Assembly: GCF_002532045.1 (NCBI RefSeq) | Contig: NZ_NWTG01000003.1 | Span: 248,001-312,000, forward strand | Length of the DNA stretch: 64,000 nucleotides | Direction of reading: 5' to 3' | From: Bradyrhizobium sp. C9 | GTDB lineage: Bacteria; Pseudomonadota; Alphaproteobacteria; Rhizobiales; Xanthobacteraceae | In this document: positions 1 to 7,992 of the stretch, in pieces | Layout: each line of letters begins with the position of its first letter | Position numbering within the stretch: position 1 is the stretch's first letter | Notes under the pieces: generated by a model | Databases searched by the model: none | Seen by the model: the letters and a program-made list of their open reading frames with translations, nothing else | Told to the model about the DNA's origin: nothing | Translations under genes and position numbers: made by a program

Positions 1-61
1 GCCATTCCGAATTCTGCCGCATCTCCGCGGTTGAGACACCGCAGGGATGCGCATATTCCGA

Positions 62-244
62 TCAATTCGGCCGGCGCCGCCAGAGGAAGAGCAGGTAGAG
101 CAACACGGGCAGGCCGAGCGCCACCCAGGAGACGGCATCCCACCAGCCGTCGCCGACCAGCGCGCTGATCAATCCCACCGTGCTCACGATCGCGATCACG
201 AGCGGGGCGGCGAAGATCCGGGTCAATGAACGATGTGCGACCAT
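62..244 (-). CDS. small two-helix membrane protein, function unknown
   Basis: A 60-residue protein with two hydrophobic stretches (about residues 9-29 and 38-54) and a basic C-terminal end (WRRRPN), so probably a two-pass inner-membrane protein. It begins 7 bases after the stop of the PepSY gene on the same strand, which suggests one transcript and a role beside that protein. No recognisable domain is visible. The main doubt is its small size in GC-rich DNA; the clean membrane topology and tight spacing argue that it is real. Confidence 0.6.
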   Translation of the reverse strand: MVAHRSLTRIFAAPLVIAIVSTVGLISALVGDGWWDAVSWVALGLPVLLYLLFLWRRRPN

Positions 245-251
245 GCTGATG

Positions 252-1415
252 TCACGACGTGAGCGCGGGGTTGTCGATCGAGGCGGCGTTGGCGATGGCG
301 CGCTCCACGCTCACGCCCGCCTTGCGCCGGCGCAGCCACAGATACACGCCGGTGACCAGGATGAAGACGGTGAGGATGTCGAGCAGCGCCCAGACGATCT
401 TGAGCGGCATGCCGCCGTAATCGCCGAAATGCAGCGGCTGCGAGACGTAGAGCGTCGACACATACCAGGGCATATCGCGGCTGTCGGTCAGCGTGCCCGT
501 TTCCGCATCGATCAGCGCGGGCTTCAGCAGCCGCGAAGTCAGCGGCGTGTCGCCGTGCAGGAACACCGCGTAGTGGCTCTTGCTGCTGAACAGGGTTCCC
601 GGGAACGCGACGAAGCTCGGCGTCATGCCGGGCGCCGCGTGCCGGGCCACTTCAACCGCGCCGTTCAGCGAGGTCAGCTTCGTCGGCACCGGCCGGTCCT
701 TGTACTGCGCGGTCATCTCGGCAAGCTGGCCGAACTGCCACATCTTGAGCACGAGGTCGGCCCAGGTGTTGATGACGCCGGTAAAGCCGACCACCAGCGT
801 CCAGGCGACGAGCAGGATACCGGCGAGATTGTGCACGTCGAGCCAGCGCACGACGCGGGTCCGCTGCGCGCGATAGGCGCCGAACCGAAGCTTTCGCATC
901 GACGGCGCGTAGACCACGATGCCGGAGATGATCGCGACGCAGAACAGGATCCCCATCAATCCGAGGAACAGTTTTCCGGGAAGCCCTGCGAACATGTCGG
1001 TGTGCAGCTTCAGCATGATGTAGGTGAAGCGGCCGGTCACGTCGGGGGAATCGAGATAGGCGCCGGTATGCGTATCCATCCGGATCAGGAGATTGTTGGT
1101 CGGATCGGCGTCGATCGTCGGGCCGACGCTGACCCAGATCGCGCCGGGCTCGTCGCGATCCCAGATCAGGAAATGCGGCACCTTACCCGGCGCGTGCGCG
1201 AGCGCGTTGGTGAGCAGATGATCCAGATTGGCCGGCGGCGTGCCTGCGGGCACCTCGGCCGGCTTGACCGAACTGTGCAGGAGATCGTCGATCTCGTCGT
1301 GGAAGATCAGCGGCAGGCCGGTGATGCACAATAACAGCATGAACAGGGTGCAGATCAGGCTGGTCCATTTGTGGACGGCGCCCCACCGCCGCAGGGATTT
1401 GGTCGTCGCAGTCAA
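252..1415 (-). CDS. PepSY-associated transmembrane (PiuB-like) protein
   Basis: A 387-residue inner-membrane protein of the PepSY_TM family, often linked to siderophore-iron uptake or ferric reduction. Four membrane segments are visible near residues 18-38, 148-170, 196-217 and 339-360, with a long periplasmic part after the first. Histidines sit next to the helices (H15 in VHKW, H138 in LHTD, H195 in VHNL), as in family members proposed to bind haem. The first helix motif ITGLPLIFHDE is typical of the family. An Irr/ICE-like palindrome lies about 180 bases upstream (1593-1609), consistent with iron control. No TonB-dependent receptor gene is adjacent within the window. Confidence 0.85.
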   Translation of the reverse strand: MTATTKSLRRWGAVHKWTSLICTLFMLLLCITGLPLIFHDEIDDLLHSSVKPAEVPAGTPPANLDHLLTNALAHAPGKVPHFLIWDRDEPGAIWVSVGPTIDADPTNNLLIRMDTHTGAYLDSPDVTGRFTYIMLKLHTDMFAGLPGKLFLGLMGILFCVAIISGIVVYAPSMRKLRFGAYRAQRTRVVRWLDVHNLAGILLVAWTLVVGFTGVINTWADLVLKMWQFGQLAEMTAQYKDRPVPTKLTSLNGAVEVARHAAPGMTPSFVAFPGTLFSSKSHYAVFLHGDTPLTSRLLKPALIDAETGTLTDSRDMPWYVSTLYVSQPLHFGDYGGMPLKIVWALLDILTVFILVTGVYLWLRRRKAGVSVERAIANAASIDNPALTS

Positions 1416-1592
1416 CTTCGCTACCTAATTTCGGGAGTCTCCATTCCCGTCGTCACTATCACGATGAGAGATGCGAGCAGTCGCGCAGCGATTAGAACCC
1501 ATCCAGTGTTGGACTTATCGTTGATCGTGTTGCGCTCTCGCAACGAGCGCGTCCGGGACCTGCGACGATGCGTCCGGCTTGCAGCGCAATCC

Positions 1593-1609
1593 TTTAGGAT
1601 CGTTCTAAA
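1593..1609. promoter_or_regulatory. candidate iron control element (Irr/ICE box)
   Basis: TTTAGGATCGTTCTAAA is a 17-base imperfect palindrome resembling the iron control element bound by Irr in Bradyrhizobium and other Rhizobiales (TTTAGAA-type arms). The right half TTCTAAA is perfect and the left half TTTAGGA has one change. It lies in the 395-base gap upstream of the minus-strand PepSY gene. The rest of that gap (1416-1810) shows no convincing gene. Confidence 0.5.
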
Positions 1610-1810
1610 TCTGGATTGCCGCGCTCAACCCGCTGACCCGGCGTGGACAGGATGCTTCGCACGCCATTTGGGGCCCGGCCCGCGCATGTAGTGCTGCTCG
1701 GGCCGGTAGGGATCGCACATTCGCTCGATCAAATTCTGCCAGCCGGTCGTGATCGCATTCAGACCGCGGCGCAGAGGTAGCAATGACAGCAGCGACGACA
1801 TGGCTCGCTC

Positions 1811-2056
1811 TTAGTGCGGTTTGCCGAGAACGAATGCGAATGGCAGGATGACGATCTCCTCGCCGTCCTCGTCGCTGACATGCACGGCCCAGTCGCGCCA
1901 ATCTTCTAGACTGACCGTTGCGACCAGCGAGCGCATCATGCGGGTCGCCGCCTCGCAGGCCTCGGCGAGGCTGGTCACCGAGGTGCCGCGGCGATCCATC
2001 AGCACGCCGCGCGTATTCGAGCAGTGGAAGTAGACCTGTGTCATGTCCTGGGCCAT
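1811..2056 (-). CDS. DUF6894 family small protein
   Basis: An 81-residue protein of the type assigned to DUF6894, a small family abundant in Bradyrhizobium and of unknown function. The N-terminal part has the usual pattern of an aromatic beta-strand (VYFHC) followed by a short turn and a helix rich in Ala, and a C-terminal 'DEDGEEIVILPFAFVLG' strand pair. Larger overlapping open frames in this area lack such character. It stands alone, divergent from the tetR gene at 2236, and the 179 bases between hold the tetR operator region. Confidence 0.7.
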   Translation of the reverse strand: MAQDMTQVYFHCSNTRGVLMDRRGTSVTSLAEACEAATRMMRSLVATVSLEDWRDWAVHVSDEDGEEIVILPFAFVLGKPH

Positions 2057-2200
2057 CTGCGTATCCTCGCAAGCTCCGGGCGATCGGGTGCCCTTGCATG
2101 ACGAAGCTTTACGCGGGCAGCGCGCGCCGATCCGTGATACGGCTCACACTGGCGCGAGACACCGCCGCCAGGCTGCGGCGGCGCCCTCACCAAATCGCGA

Positions 2201-2236
2201 TTTGACAATTCTACTATATTTGTCAAATTCGTCAAA
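2201..2236 (+). promoter_or_regulatory. promoter/operator region of the tetR-xdh operon
   Basis: TTTGACAA (2201-2208) and TTGTCAAA (2220-2227) form a perfect 8-base inverted repeat with an 11-base AT-rich centre containing TATATT (2215-2220). A further half-site TCGTCAAA follows at 2229-2236 and runs into the start codon. TTGACA at 2202-2207 could be a -35 box. The arrangement fits a TetR autoregulatory operator. Confidence 0.55.
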
Positions 2237-2910
2237 TGGGACCGAAAACCCGCATACTCGATGCGACCATGCTGGTATTCCGCCGGCACGGCTTTCGCCG
2301 TTCCTCGATCGAGCAGGTCGCCGAAGCGGCCGGCCTGACGCGGCAGGCGCTCTATCATCATTTCGAATCCAAGGAAGCGCTGTTCCGCGCCGTGATCGAG
2401 CGCGTGCATGAGTCCGCGATCGCGGCCGAGGAGATTGCCGTTGCCGAGGCAGAGACAGCAGGTGGCAATCTCGGCGACATCCTTGCCGCGGGCATGACCG
2501 CGCGGATGTCGACCATGATAGCGTCGCTGGACGGCTCGCCGCATCTCGAGGAATTGTATTCCGAGCACCTCGTGCACGCGCGCGACCTCTACCAGACCTA
2601 CGCCGCGCGCTATGCGGAGCGCATGGTCGCGACGATTTCGAAGATCGTTCGCAAGCAGCAGCTTGAGCTGCCGCAGGGCCTCTCGCCGACCGAATTCGCG
2701 CGGCTGGTCGAAATGTCAGTGTACGCATCGAAGTCGCAGTATCCGGCGATGCAGCCGTCCGATGCGTTCCTGAGGGACATGGCCGTGATGGTGCGGACGC
2801 TCTGCGCCGGCGTCTTGTCCAAATCTTCGCCGAAATCCGCAAGGCCGCCCATCAAGAAGGCGGCGATCAGGCAAAAGCCGACACGCAGCAAGACAGGAGA
2901 ACATCCATGA
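2236..2910 (+). CDS. TetR/AcrR family transcriptional regulator
   Basis: A 224-residue TetR-type repressor. The N-terminal helix-turn-helix spans about residues 5-55 (ILDATMLVFRRHG ... GLTRQALYHHFESKEALF), a textbook TetR DNA-binding domain. The rest is the helical ligand-binding half, ending in a Lys/Arg-rich tail (from about residue 195). Its stop overlaps the start of the molybdenum hydroxylase gene by 4 bases (ATGA), so regulator and enzyme are translationally coupled. It probably represses its own operon through the inverted repeat at 2201-2227; the inducer is likely the hydroxylase substrate or product, which cannot be told from sequence. Confidence 0.9.
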   Translation: MGPKTRILDATMLVFRRHGFRRSSIEQVAEAAGLTRQALYHHFESKEALFRAVIERVHESAIAAEEIAVAEAETAGGNLGDILAAGMTARMSTMIASLDGSPHLEELYSEHLVHARDLYQTYAARYAERMVATISKIVRKQQLELPQGLSPTEFARLVEMSVYASKSQYPAMQPSDAFLRDMAVMVRTLCAGVLSKSSPKSARPPIKKAAIRQKPTRSKTGEHP

Positions 2911-5588
2911 GCACGACGACCATCAATGGCCGCGTTGAATCGCTGCCCGATGATCCCGATGCGCTCTTGATCGACATCGTGCGCGACCAGCTCAAGCTCA
3001 CCGGCACCAAGCTCGTCTGCGGCGCCGGCGTCTGCGGCGCCTGCACGGTGCTGGTCGATGGCGCGCCGGTCGCAAGCTGCCTGATGCCAGCGCACGCCGC
3101 GGCCGGCAAAGCGGTGACGACGGTCGAAGCCATCGGCGCCGCCGGGCTGCATCCGGTGCAGAAGGCGTTCATGGCGCATGACGCCCTGCAATGCGGCTTC
3201 TGTACGCCGGGCTTCATCGTGGAGGCGACCGCGTTCTGCGACCGCTGGCGCGCAACCAGGGGGACGGCGGTGCCTTCGCGCGAAGAGATCGGCGCGGCGC
3301 TGTCGGGCCATCTCTGCCGCTGCGGCGCCTATGACGGCATCTTCCGTGCGGTGGCGGATGCCTGCGCCGGCCGCTTCGACGGCGACAATGTCGCAGCTCC
3401 CCGCATCGAGGCGCGCGACAAGGTGACGGGCGCGGCGAAATACACCGTCGACATCAACCACGATGGCCAGCTCGAGGGCCTGATCCTGCGCTCGCGCGAG
3501 GCGCATGCCCGCATCACCGCGCTTGATCTCGCTCCAGCGCGCGCGATCGCCGGCGTCGCCGCCGTGTCGCTGCTCGGCGACGACCGGATCGTGCGCTATG
3601 TCGGCGAGCCGATCGCGGCGGTCGCCGCAAAGGACCGCAAGACGGCGCTGGCCGCGCTGGCTGCGATCAAGCTGAGCAGCGAACGGTTGCCCGCGGTGGT
3701 CGGGCTCGACGCCGGGCGCAAGGATGGCGCGCCTGTGGTGTTCGACAAGGCCAGCCGCAAGCGGGCCGGCAATGTCTCGGAAGCGGCCGGCGGGCCGGCG
3801 CCATGGAAGCAGAACATCCGCGGGCCGACCGCGGTGTTCTCGACCCGCGCCAAGAAGGCCCGCAACTGGGTCGACGAGGCGCGTCAGGCCAACAACAAGC
3901 TGCTCGTCGAGGCCACCTTCCGCACCGCGACGCAGCAGCATGCATGTCTCGAGCCGCACGCCGCGGTGGCGCGCTTCGACGGCGACCGGCTGACCCTGCA
4001 CGCCTCGACCCAGCAGGTGTTCCACCTGAAGGAGCAGATCGCCAAGCGCTACAAGCTCGATCATGACAAGGTCCGCGTGATCGCCGAGCACGTCGGCGGC
4101 GGCTTCGGATCGAAGGCGAGCCTCGGCACCGAGACCATCGCCGCCATCGAGCTCGCGCGCGAGGCGAAGGCGCCTGTCAGAGTTGCCTATGATCGGCAGG
4201 AAGAACTCTCCGTCGCCGGCTATCGGCCGGCCGCGGAGCTGAAGGTCGCGCTGCTGCCCTCCGACAAGGGCGGCCTGAAGGCGCTCTCCGTCACCGCGCA
4301 TGCCGATACGGGCGCCGCGACCAACTCGACGATTGCGGGCCTGGCGCGGCTGATCTATCCGGCCGAGGCAAAGGATCTTTCGGATTTCGACGTCATCAGC
4401 AATCTGCCACCCGGCGCGGCGTTCCGCGGCCCCGGCGGTCCGCCGATGGCGTTCGCAGTGGAGCAGGCGATCGACGAGGCCGCGCTGCGGCTCAAGGTCG
4501 ACCCGATCGCCTTGCGCAAGCGATGGGATCCCGATCCCAATCGTCAGCGGCTTTATGACTGGGCCTCCGGGCTCGAACTCTGGCGCAACCGCAAGCCTGC
4601 GCAGAATGGGCGCTATCGCCGCGGCATCGGCATGGCGACCGGCTACTGGCTCTATCTCTGGCAGCCCAACGTGAAGGTCGAGGTCGCGGTCAAGGGCGGC
4701 CGCATCGTCGCCAGCACCGCGACGCAGGACATCGGCACCGGCAGCCGCAGCGTGCTCGCCGATACGATCGCGCGCGAGTTCGATCTTGAGTCTGCCGACA
4801 TCGACGTGCGGATCGGCGATTCATCGCTGCCCGAGGGGCCGGGCTCCGGCGGCAGCCGCGTCACCGCCTCGGTGATGCCGCCGACGCTGCAGGCGGTGCG
4901 GAAGCTGAAGGCCGCGATCCTCGAACAGGCGACACGAAAGCCCGCGCCCGGCTCGAACGCGCCCTGGCGCGAGCTGATCGCGCGCTCGCCCGACATCGCG
5001 GTGACGGAGACGCGCGGCGAGGACGGCAAGAACACCGCGCCCGGCATCCGCTCGCCGCTGCGCGAGGTCGGCCTGATGGGCATGGTGTTCGGCTGGATGA
5101 TGCGCCGCTTCTCGAACATCGCGGTCGGCGCCGGCGTACCGAGCTCGGTGCAGGTGATCGAGGTGGAGGTCGACACCTGGCTCGGCCATGTCCGCGTGAT
5201 CAACGTGCACACCGGCATCGCGGTCGGCAAGATCGCAGCGCCGGCGCTGGCGCACAGCCAGGCCTGCGGCGCGGTGATCCAGGGCCTCGGCTACGCGCTC
5301 TACGAAGCGCGCGAGCTCGATCCGACCAGCGGTGACGTGCTGACCGCGGGGATGGAGGACTATCGCATCCCGGGGATCGCCGACACGCCGGAGATCGATG
5401 TGCATTTCGACGAAGCCGGCTTCGACCATGTGCTCGGCAACAGTGTCGGCATCGGCGAGGCCTCGACGGTGCCGACCTCGGCCGCGGTCGCGAACGCGAT
5501 CCACGACGCGATCGGGGTCCGCCTCACCGAGATTCCGATCCGGCCCGACCGCATCGTCGCCGCGCTGAAAGGGAGGGATGCCGCATGA
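2907..5588 (+). CDS. molybdenum hydroxylase, fused 2Fe-2S and molybdopterin subunits (xanthine dehydrogenase family)
   Basis: An 893-residue protein that joins two subunits normally encoded separately. Residues 1-155 are the 2Fe-2S subunit: the plant-type cluster is C38, C43, C46 and C58, and the second cluster is C96, C99, C137 and C139. Residues about 165-893 are the large molybdopterin-binding subunit, with GGGFGSK at 397-403 and the catalytic glutamate of the GxGE motif at E851 (GIGEAST). All cluster ligands and the catalytic residue are present, so it should be active as an oxidase or dehydrogenase on an aldehyde or N-heterocycle. The FAD subunit follows with a 4-base ATGA overlap. It lacks a Tat-type RR leader, so it is predicted cytoplasmic. 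No XdhC-type cofactor-insertion chaperone gene is adjacent. Substrate unknown. Confidence 0.9.
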   Translation: MSTTTINGRVESLPDDPDALLIDIVRDQLKLTGTKLVCGAGVCGACTVLVDGAPVASCLMPAHAAAGKAVTTVEAIGAAGLHPVQKAFMAHDALQCGFCTPGFIVEATAFCDRWRATRGTAVPSREEIGAALSGHLCRCGAYDGIFRAVADACAGRFDGDNVAAPRIEARDKVTGAAKYTVDINHDGQLEGLILRSREAHARITALDLAPARAIAGVAAVSLLGDDRIVRYVGEPIAAVAAKDRKTALAALAAIKLSSERLPAVVGLDAGRKDGAPVVFDKASRKRAGNVSEAAGGPAPWKQNIRGPTAVFSTRAKKARNWVDEARQANNKLLVEATFRTATQQHACLEPHAAVARFDGDRLTLHASTQQVFHLKEQIAKRYKLDHDKVRVIAEHVGGGFGSKASLGTETIAAIELAREAKAPVRVAYDRQEELSVAGYRPAAELKVALLPSDKGGLKALSVTAHADTGAATNSTIAGLARLIYPAEAKDLSDFDVISNLPPGAAFRGPGGPPMAFAVEQAIDEAALRLKVDPIALRKRWDPDPNRQRLYDWASGLELWRNRKPAQNGRYRRGIGMATGYWLYLWQPNVKVEVAVKGGRIVASTATQDIGTGSRSVLADTIAREFDLESADIDVRIGDSSLPEGPGSGGSRVTASVMPPTLQAVRKLKAAILEQATRKPAPGSNAPWRELIARSPDIAVTETRGEDGKNTAPGIRSPLREVGLMGMVFGWMMRRFSNIAVGAGVPSSVQVIEVEVDTWLGHVRVINVHTGIAVGKIAAPALAHSQACGAVIQGLGYALYEARELDPTSGDVLTAGMEDYRIPGIADTPEIDVHFDEAGFDHVLGNSVGIGEASTVPTSAAVANAIHDAIGVRLTEIPIRPDRIVAALKGRDAA

Positions 5589-6508
5589 GTGTCGCAACCG
5601 CAGAAGTACTGTCCGCGCCCGAATTCCGTGCCGCCGGCACCGACCTGTCGGAGCGCCGCCGCAGCGGCCTGTCGTGCGGATCGATCATCGATCTCACCGC
5701 CAGCCCCGACACGATCGGGATCGCTTGGAATGAGGATGGCTCGGCGCGGATCGGCGCGCTGACCGCGATCGCCGCGATCGCATCCGATGCGCGGCTCGCG
5801 CAAGCCTATCCCGGCATTGCCGCGGCCGCGCAGGGCCTGGCCACGCCGCAGATCCGGCACATGGCAACGCTCGGCGGCAATCTCGCCCAGCGCTCGCGCT
5901 GCTGGTATTTCCGCAATCCGCAGATCGCCTGTCTCAAGAAGGGCGGCTCCGACTGTCCGGCGCGAGCAGGCAACCATCTCTATCACGTCGCGTTCGATCT
6001 CGGCCCCTGCGTGGCGCCGCATCCGTCGACCATGGCGATGGCACTGCTGGCTTATGATGCGAAGATCGTCACCGACCGGCGCAGCAGATTGTCGATCACC
6101 GACCTGCTCGGCGACGGCAGCGACGGGGCGGCCGACAATCTGCTCGCAGCGGGCGAACGGATCGAGCGGATCGAGCTCCCTGCCCCGCTGGCCGGCGAGC
6201 GCGCGCTCTACAAGCGCGCGATCAGCCGGACGCATGCGGAATGGCCGCTGGTCGAGATCTGCGTGCGGGCCGTGATAGAGCGCGGCGTATTCCGCGAGGT
6301 CCACATCACCGCCGGCGGCATCGCCCCGGTCCCGCTGCGTCTTGCGGCAAGCGCGGCGGCACTGCAGGGAAAGCCGGCCGACGCGGCGACCATCGCGCAA
6401 GCCGCCGAGCTGGCAACATCCGGAGCCAAGCCGCTGCCGATGACCGGATACAAGCTCGACCTCTTGACCGGCCTGGTGCGCGACCTCGTCGAGCGGCTCG
6501 CGGTGTAG
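5585..6508 (+). CDS. FAD-binding subunit of molybdenum hydroxylase (PaoB/YagS-like)
   Basis: A 307-residue FAD-binding subunit partner of the fused hydroxylase, overlapping its stop by 4 bases. The FAD loop ATLGGNLAQ lies at 94-102. Four cysteines follow (C106 in RCWYFR, C116, C124, C142 in PCVAPHPS), the arrangement seen in E. coli PaoB/YagS, whose FAD subunit carries an additional 4Fe-4S cluster. The N-terminus is about 20-25 residues shorter than usual: the family FAD motif (here FRAAGTDL) starts at residue 14. A C-terminal CO_dehydrogenase-type domain occupies about residues 200-305. Together the two genes encode a complete electron path from Moco through Fe-S to FAD. Confidence 0.88.
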   Translation: MSVATAEVLSAPEFRAAGTDLSERRRSGLSCGSIIDLTASPDTIGIAWNEDGSARIGALTAIAAIASDARLAQAYPGIAAAAQGLATPQIRHMATLGGNLAQRSRCWYFRNPQIACLKKGGSDCPARAGNHLYHVAFDLGPCVAPHPSTMAMALLAYDAKIVTDRRSRLSITDLLGDGSDGAADNLLAAGERIERIELPAPLAGERALYKRAISRTHAEWPLVEICVRAVIERGVFREVHITAGGIAPVPLRLAASAAALQGKPADAATIAQAAELATSGAKPLPMTGYKLDLLTGLVRDLVERLAV

Positions 6509-6534
6509 CGCGGGCGACCGTTCCGGCGCCGGGC

Positions 6535-7152
6535 TCAGCGCGCCCGCGTCAGCGCCAGCCAGATGCCGCCGCCGATCATGAAGCCGCCGGAGATGCGCGA
6601 CATCAGCCGCGTCCGCTCCTTGGAGAAGAACTTGCGGGCGCGGCCGGCCGCCAAGGCGTAGGCGGCGTCGGTCAGCACGGCGGTCGCCATGAAGGTGACG
6701 CCGAGCAGCGCCACCTGCGGAAGGTGCGGCTTGTCCATGTCCATGAACTGCGGAATGAAGGCGCCGAAGAACACCAGCACCTTCGGGTTCGAGAGCAGCA
6801 CCAGAAAGCCCTGCAGGAAGAACCCGCCGCGCGGCGGCGGCGGCCGATCGTCGGTGCCGACGCCCTCGACCGGCGAACGGATCAGCTTGATGCCGAGCCA
6901 GACCAGATAGGCGGCGCCCGCAAAGCGCACCCAGTTGAACCAGTAGCCCATCGTCGCCATCAGCGAGGTCAGCCCGACGGCGACGATGCCGATCACAATC
7001 GCGAGGCCGACCTGCGCGCCCAGCACATTGGTCAGCGCGGCGCGCGTGCCGTAGCGCAGCCCGTTGGCGATCACCATCGTGACGATCGGACCGGGCAACA
7101 GCGCCAGCGCAATGCAGGCGGCGACGAAGGCGAAATAGGCTTGCAGGGACAT
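6535..7152 (-). CDS. LysE/RhtB family amino-acid exporter
   Basis: A 205-residue inner-membrane protein of the LysE/RhtB translocator family, which exports amino acids or related metabolites. The N-terminal motif LALLPGPIVTMVIANGLRYG is diagnostic (PGP in the first helix and a G-rich loop). About six hydrophobic segments are present. I chose the start at 7152 (MSLQAYFAF); an upstream in-frame ATG at 7185 would add 11 polar residues not expected in the family. It converges on the hydroxylase operon, with 26 bases between the two stops. Substrate not predictable. Confidence 0.88.
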   Translation of the reverse strand: MSLQAYFAFVAACIALALLPGPIVTMVIANGLRYGTRAALTNVLGAQVGLAIVIGIVAVGLTSLMATMGYWFNWVRFAGAAYLVWLGIKLIRSPVEGVGTDDRPPPPRGGFFLQGFLVLLSNPKVLVFFGAFIPQFMDMDKPHLPQVALLGVTFMATAVLTDAAYALAAGRARKFFSKERTRLMSRISGGFMIGGGIWLALTRAR

Positions 7153-7281
7153 GGGGGCTCTCTGAGTTGAGTTCGAATTATGCACGTAGAAGCCGGAAGA
7201 GGAAACCAGTTCCTGCTCGCCCCGGTCGCTCCCGCAGAATGGTGTATCCAGTGCGCCGCTGCCATTTGACGGCCATTCTGA

Positions 7282-7403
7282 TGTCGTCCTGGCGAAAGCC
7301 AGGACCCATTACCCCGAATGACAATAGTCGGGCGATGTTGCGGCCACGATCCCATTCATCGTCAAATGCGGTGGTTATGGGGCCCGGCTTTCGCCAGGAC
7401 GAC
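7282..7403. repeat. palindromic intergenic element, class 1 (copy A)
   Basis: Two facing arms, TGTCGTCCTGGCGAAAGCC... at the left and ...GGCTTTCGCCAGGACGAC at the right, with ACCCATTACC / GGTTATGGGG inside. Four further copies with the CCGGGACCCATAACCAC core occur in this window at 45103, 55214, 58070 and 59493. Each arm forms a hairpin on its own, and the two arms pair with each other. It fills most of the gap 7153-7451, where no gene is visible. Confidence 0.85.
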
Positions 7404-7451
7404 GGCGGTGTGTGCGGCACGTTCATTTTTCCCGCGCGAGAGACAGGCTCC

Positions 7452-7985
7452 TCAACGCCCTTGTACAGCCGCAGTCATCCATTTGACGATTTGCTGCGAG
7501 CCCAGCAACGCCAGCACCTCGCGCTGCACATTCGCAGTATCGCCTTTTCCCTGCGCCGCCACCGCCATCAGATCGCAACGATGCGACACAGCGATGCCGA
7601 CCGCGGTGCGCTTGCCATCAAGATCATACGCCCTGATCCGTCCGCGCATCTCGGCGATATCGACGACATCGCCGGCCTTCAACGGCACGAAGCGCGGGCT
7701 GATCATGTCGACATCGGAAACGCGGTCGACCTCGTCGTCATCAGCGACGCCGCTGTCGCAGTTGCAGAAGCCGAGCTTTGGCCTGAGGTAGACCTCTACG
7801 TCGGCGCCGCACTCCGCTACACCGCAATGGAAGGCGCGGCCGGCGGGCCAGCCATCACGCGGGAACGGCCAGGCGATCTCGCGCCATTGCGCGGGCCGCG
7901 GCGGCGCCATCTCGTAGCCCGCCACGGCGGAAAGGCCGGCGAGCGCCAGGAACATCGCCGCGATGACCGGCCACGGGCGCGTCAT
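7452..7985 (-). CDS. secreted or membrane-anchored protein of unknown function
   Basis: A 177-residue protein with an N-terminal hydrophobic segment (about residues 5-24, AAMFLALAGLSAVAGY) that looks like a signal peptide or anchor. The mature part has several cysteines (FHCGVAECG, GFCNCDSG, HRCDL), suggesting disulfides or metal binding in the periplasm. It starts 7 bases after the stop of the LVIVD-repeat gene, so the two are very probably cotranscribed. No family recognised. Confidence 0.65.
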   Translation of the reverse strand: MTRPWPVIAAMFLALAGLSAVAGYEMAPPRPAQWREIAWPFPRDGWPAGRAFHCGVAECGADVEVYLRPKLGFCNCDSGVADDDEVDRVSDVDMISPRFVPLKAGDVVDIAEMRGRIRAYDLDGKRTAVGIAVSHRCDLMAVAAQGKGDTANVQREVLALLGSQQIVKWMTAAVQGR

Positions 7986-7992
7986 CGTCCGC

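Noticed and set aside
2610..4301. A 563-codon open frame on the minus strand across tetR and the hydroxylase gene
   Set aside because: It lies antisense to well-conserved domains, has biased Arg/Ala/Gly content typical of GC-rich shadow frames and no recognisable domain.
7186..7451. Search for a gene between the LysE and LVIVD-operon genes
   Set aside because: Open frames there read through the palindromic element and lack ribosome sites.
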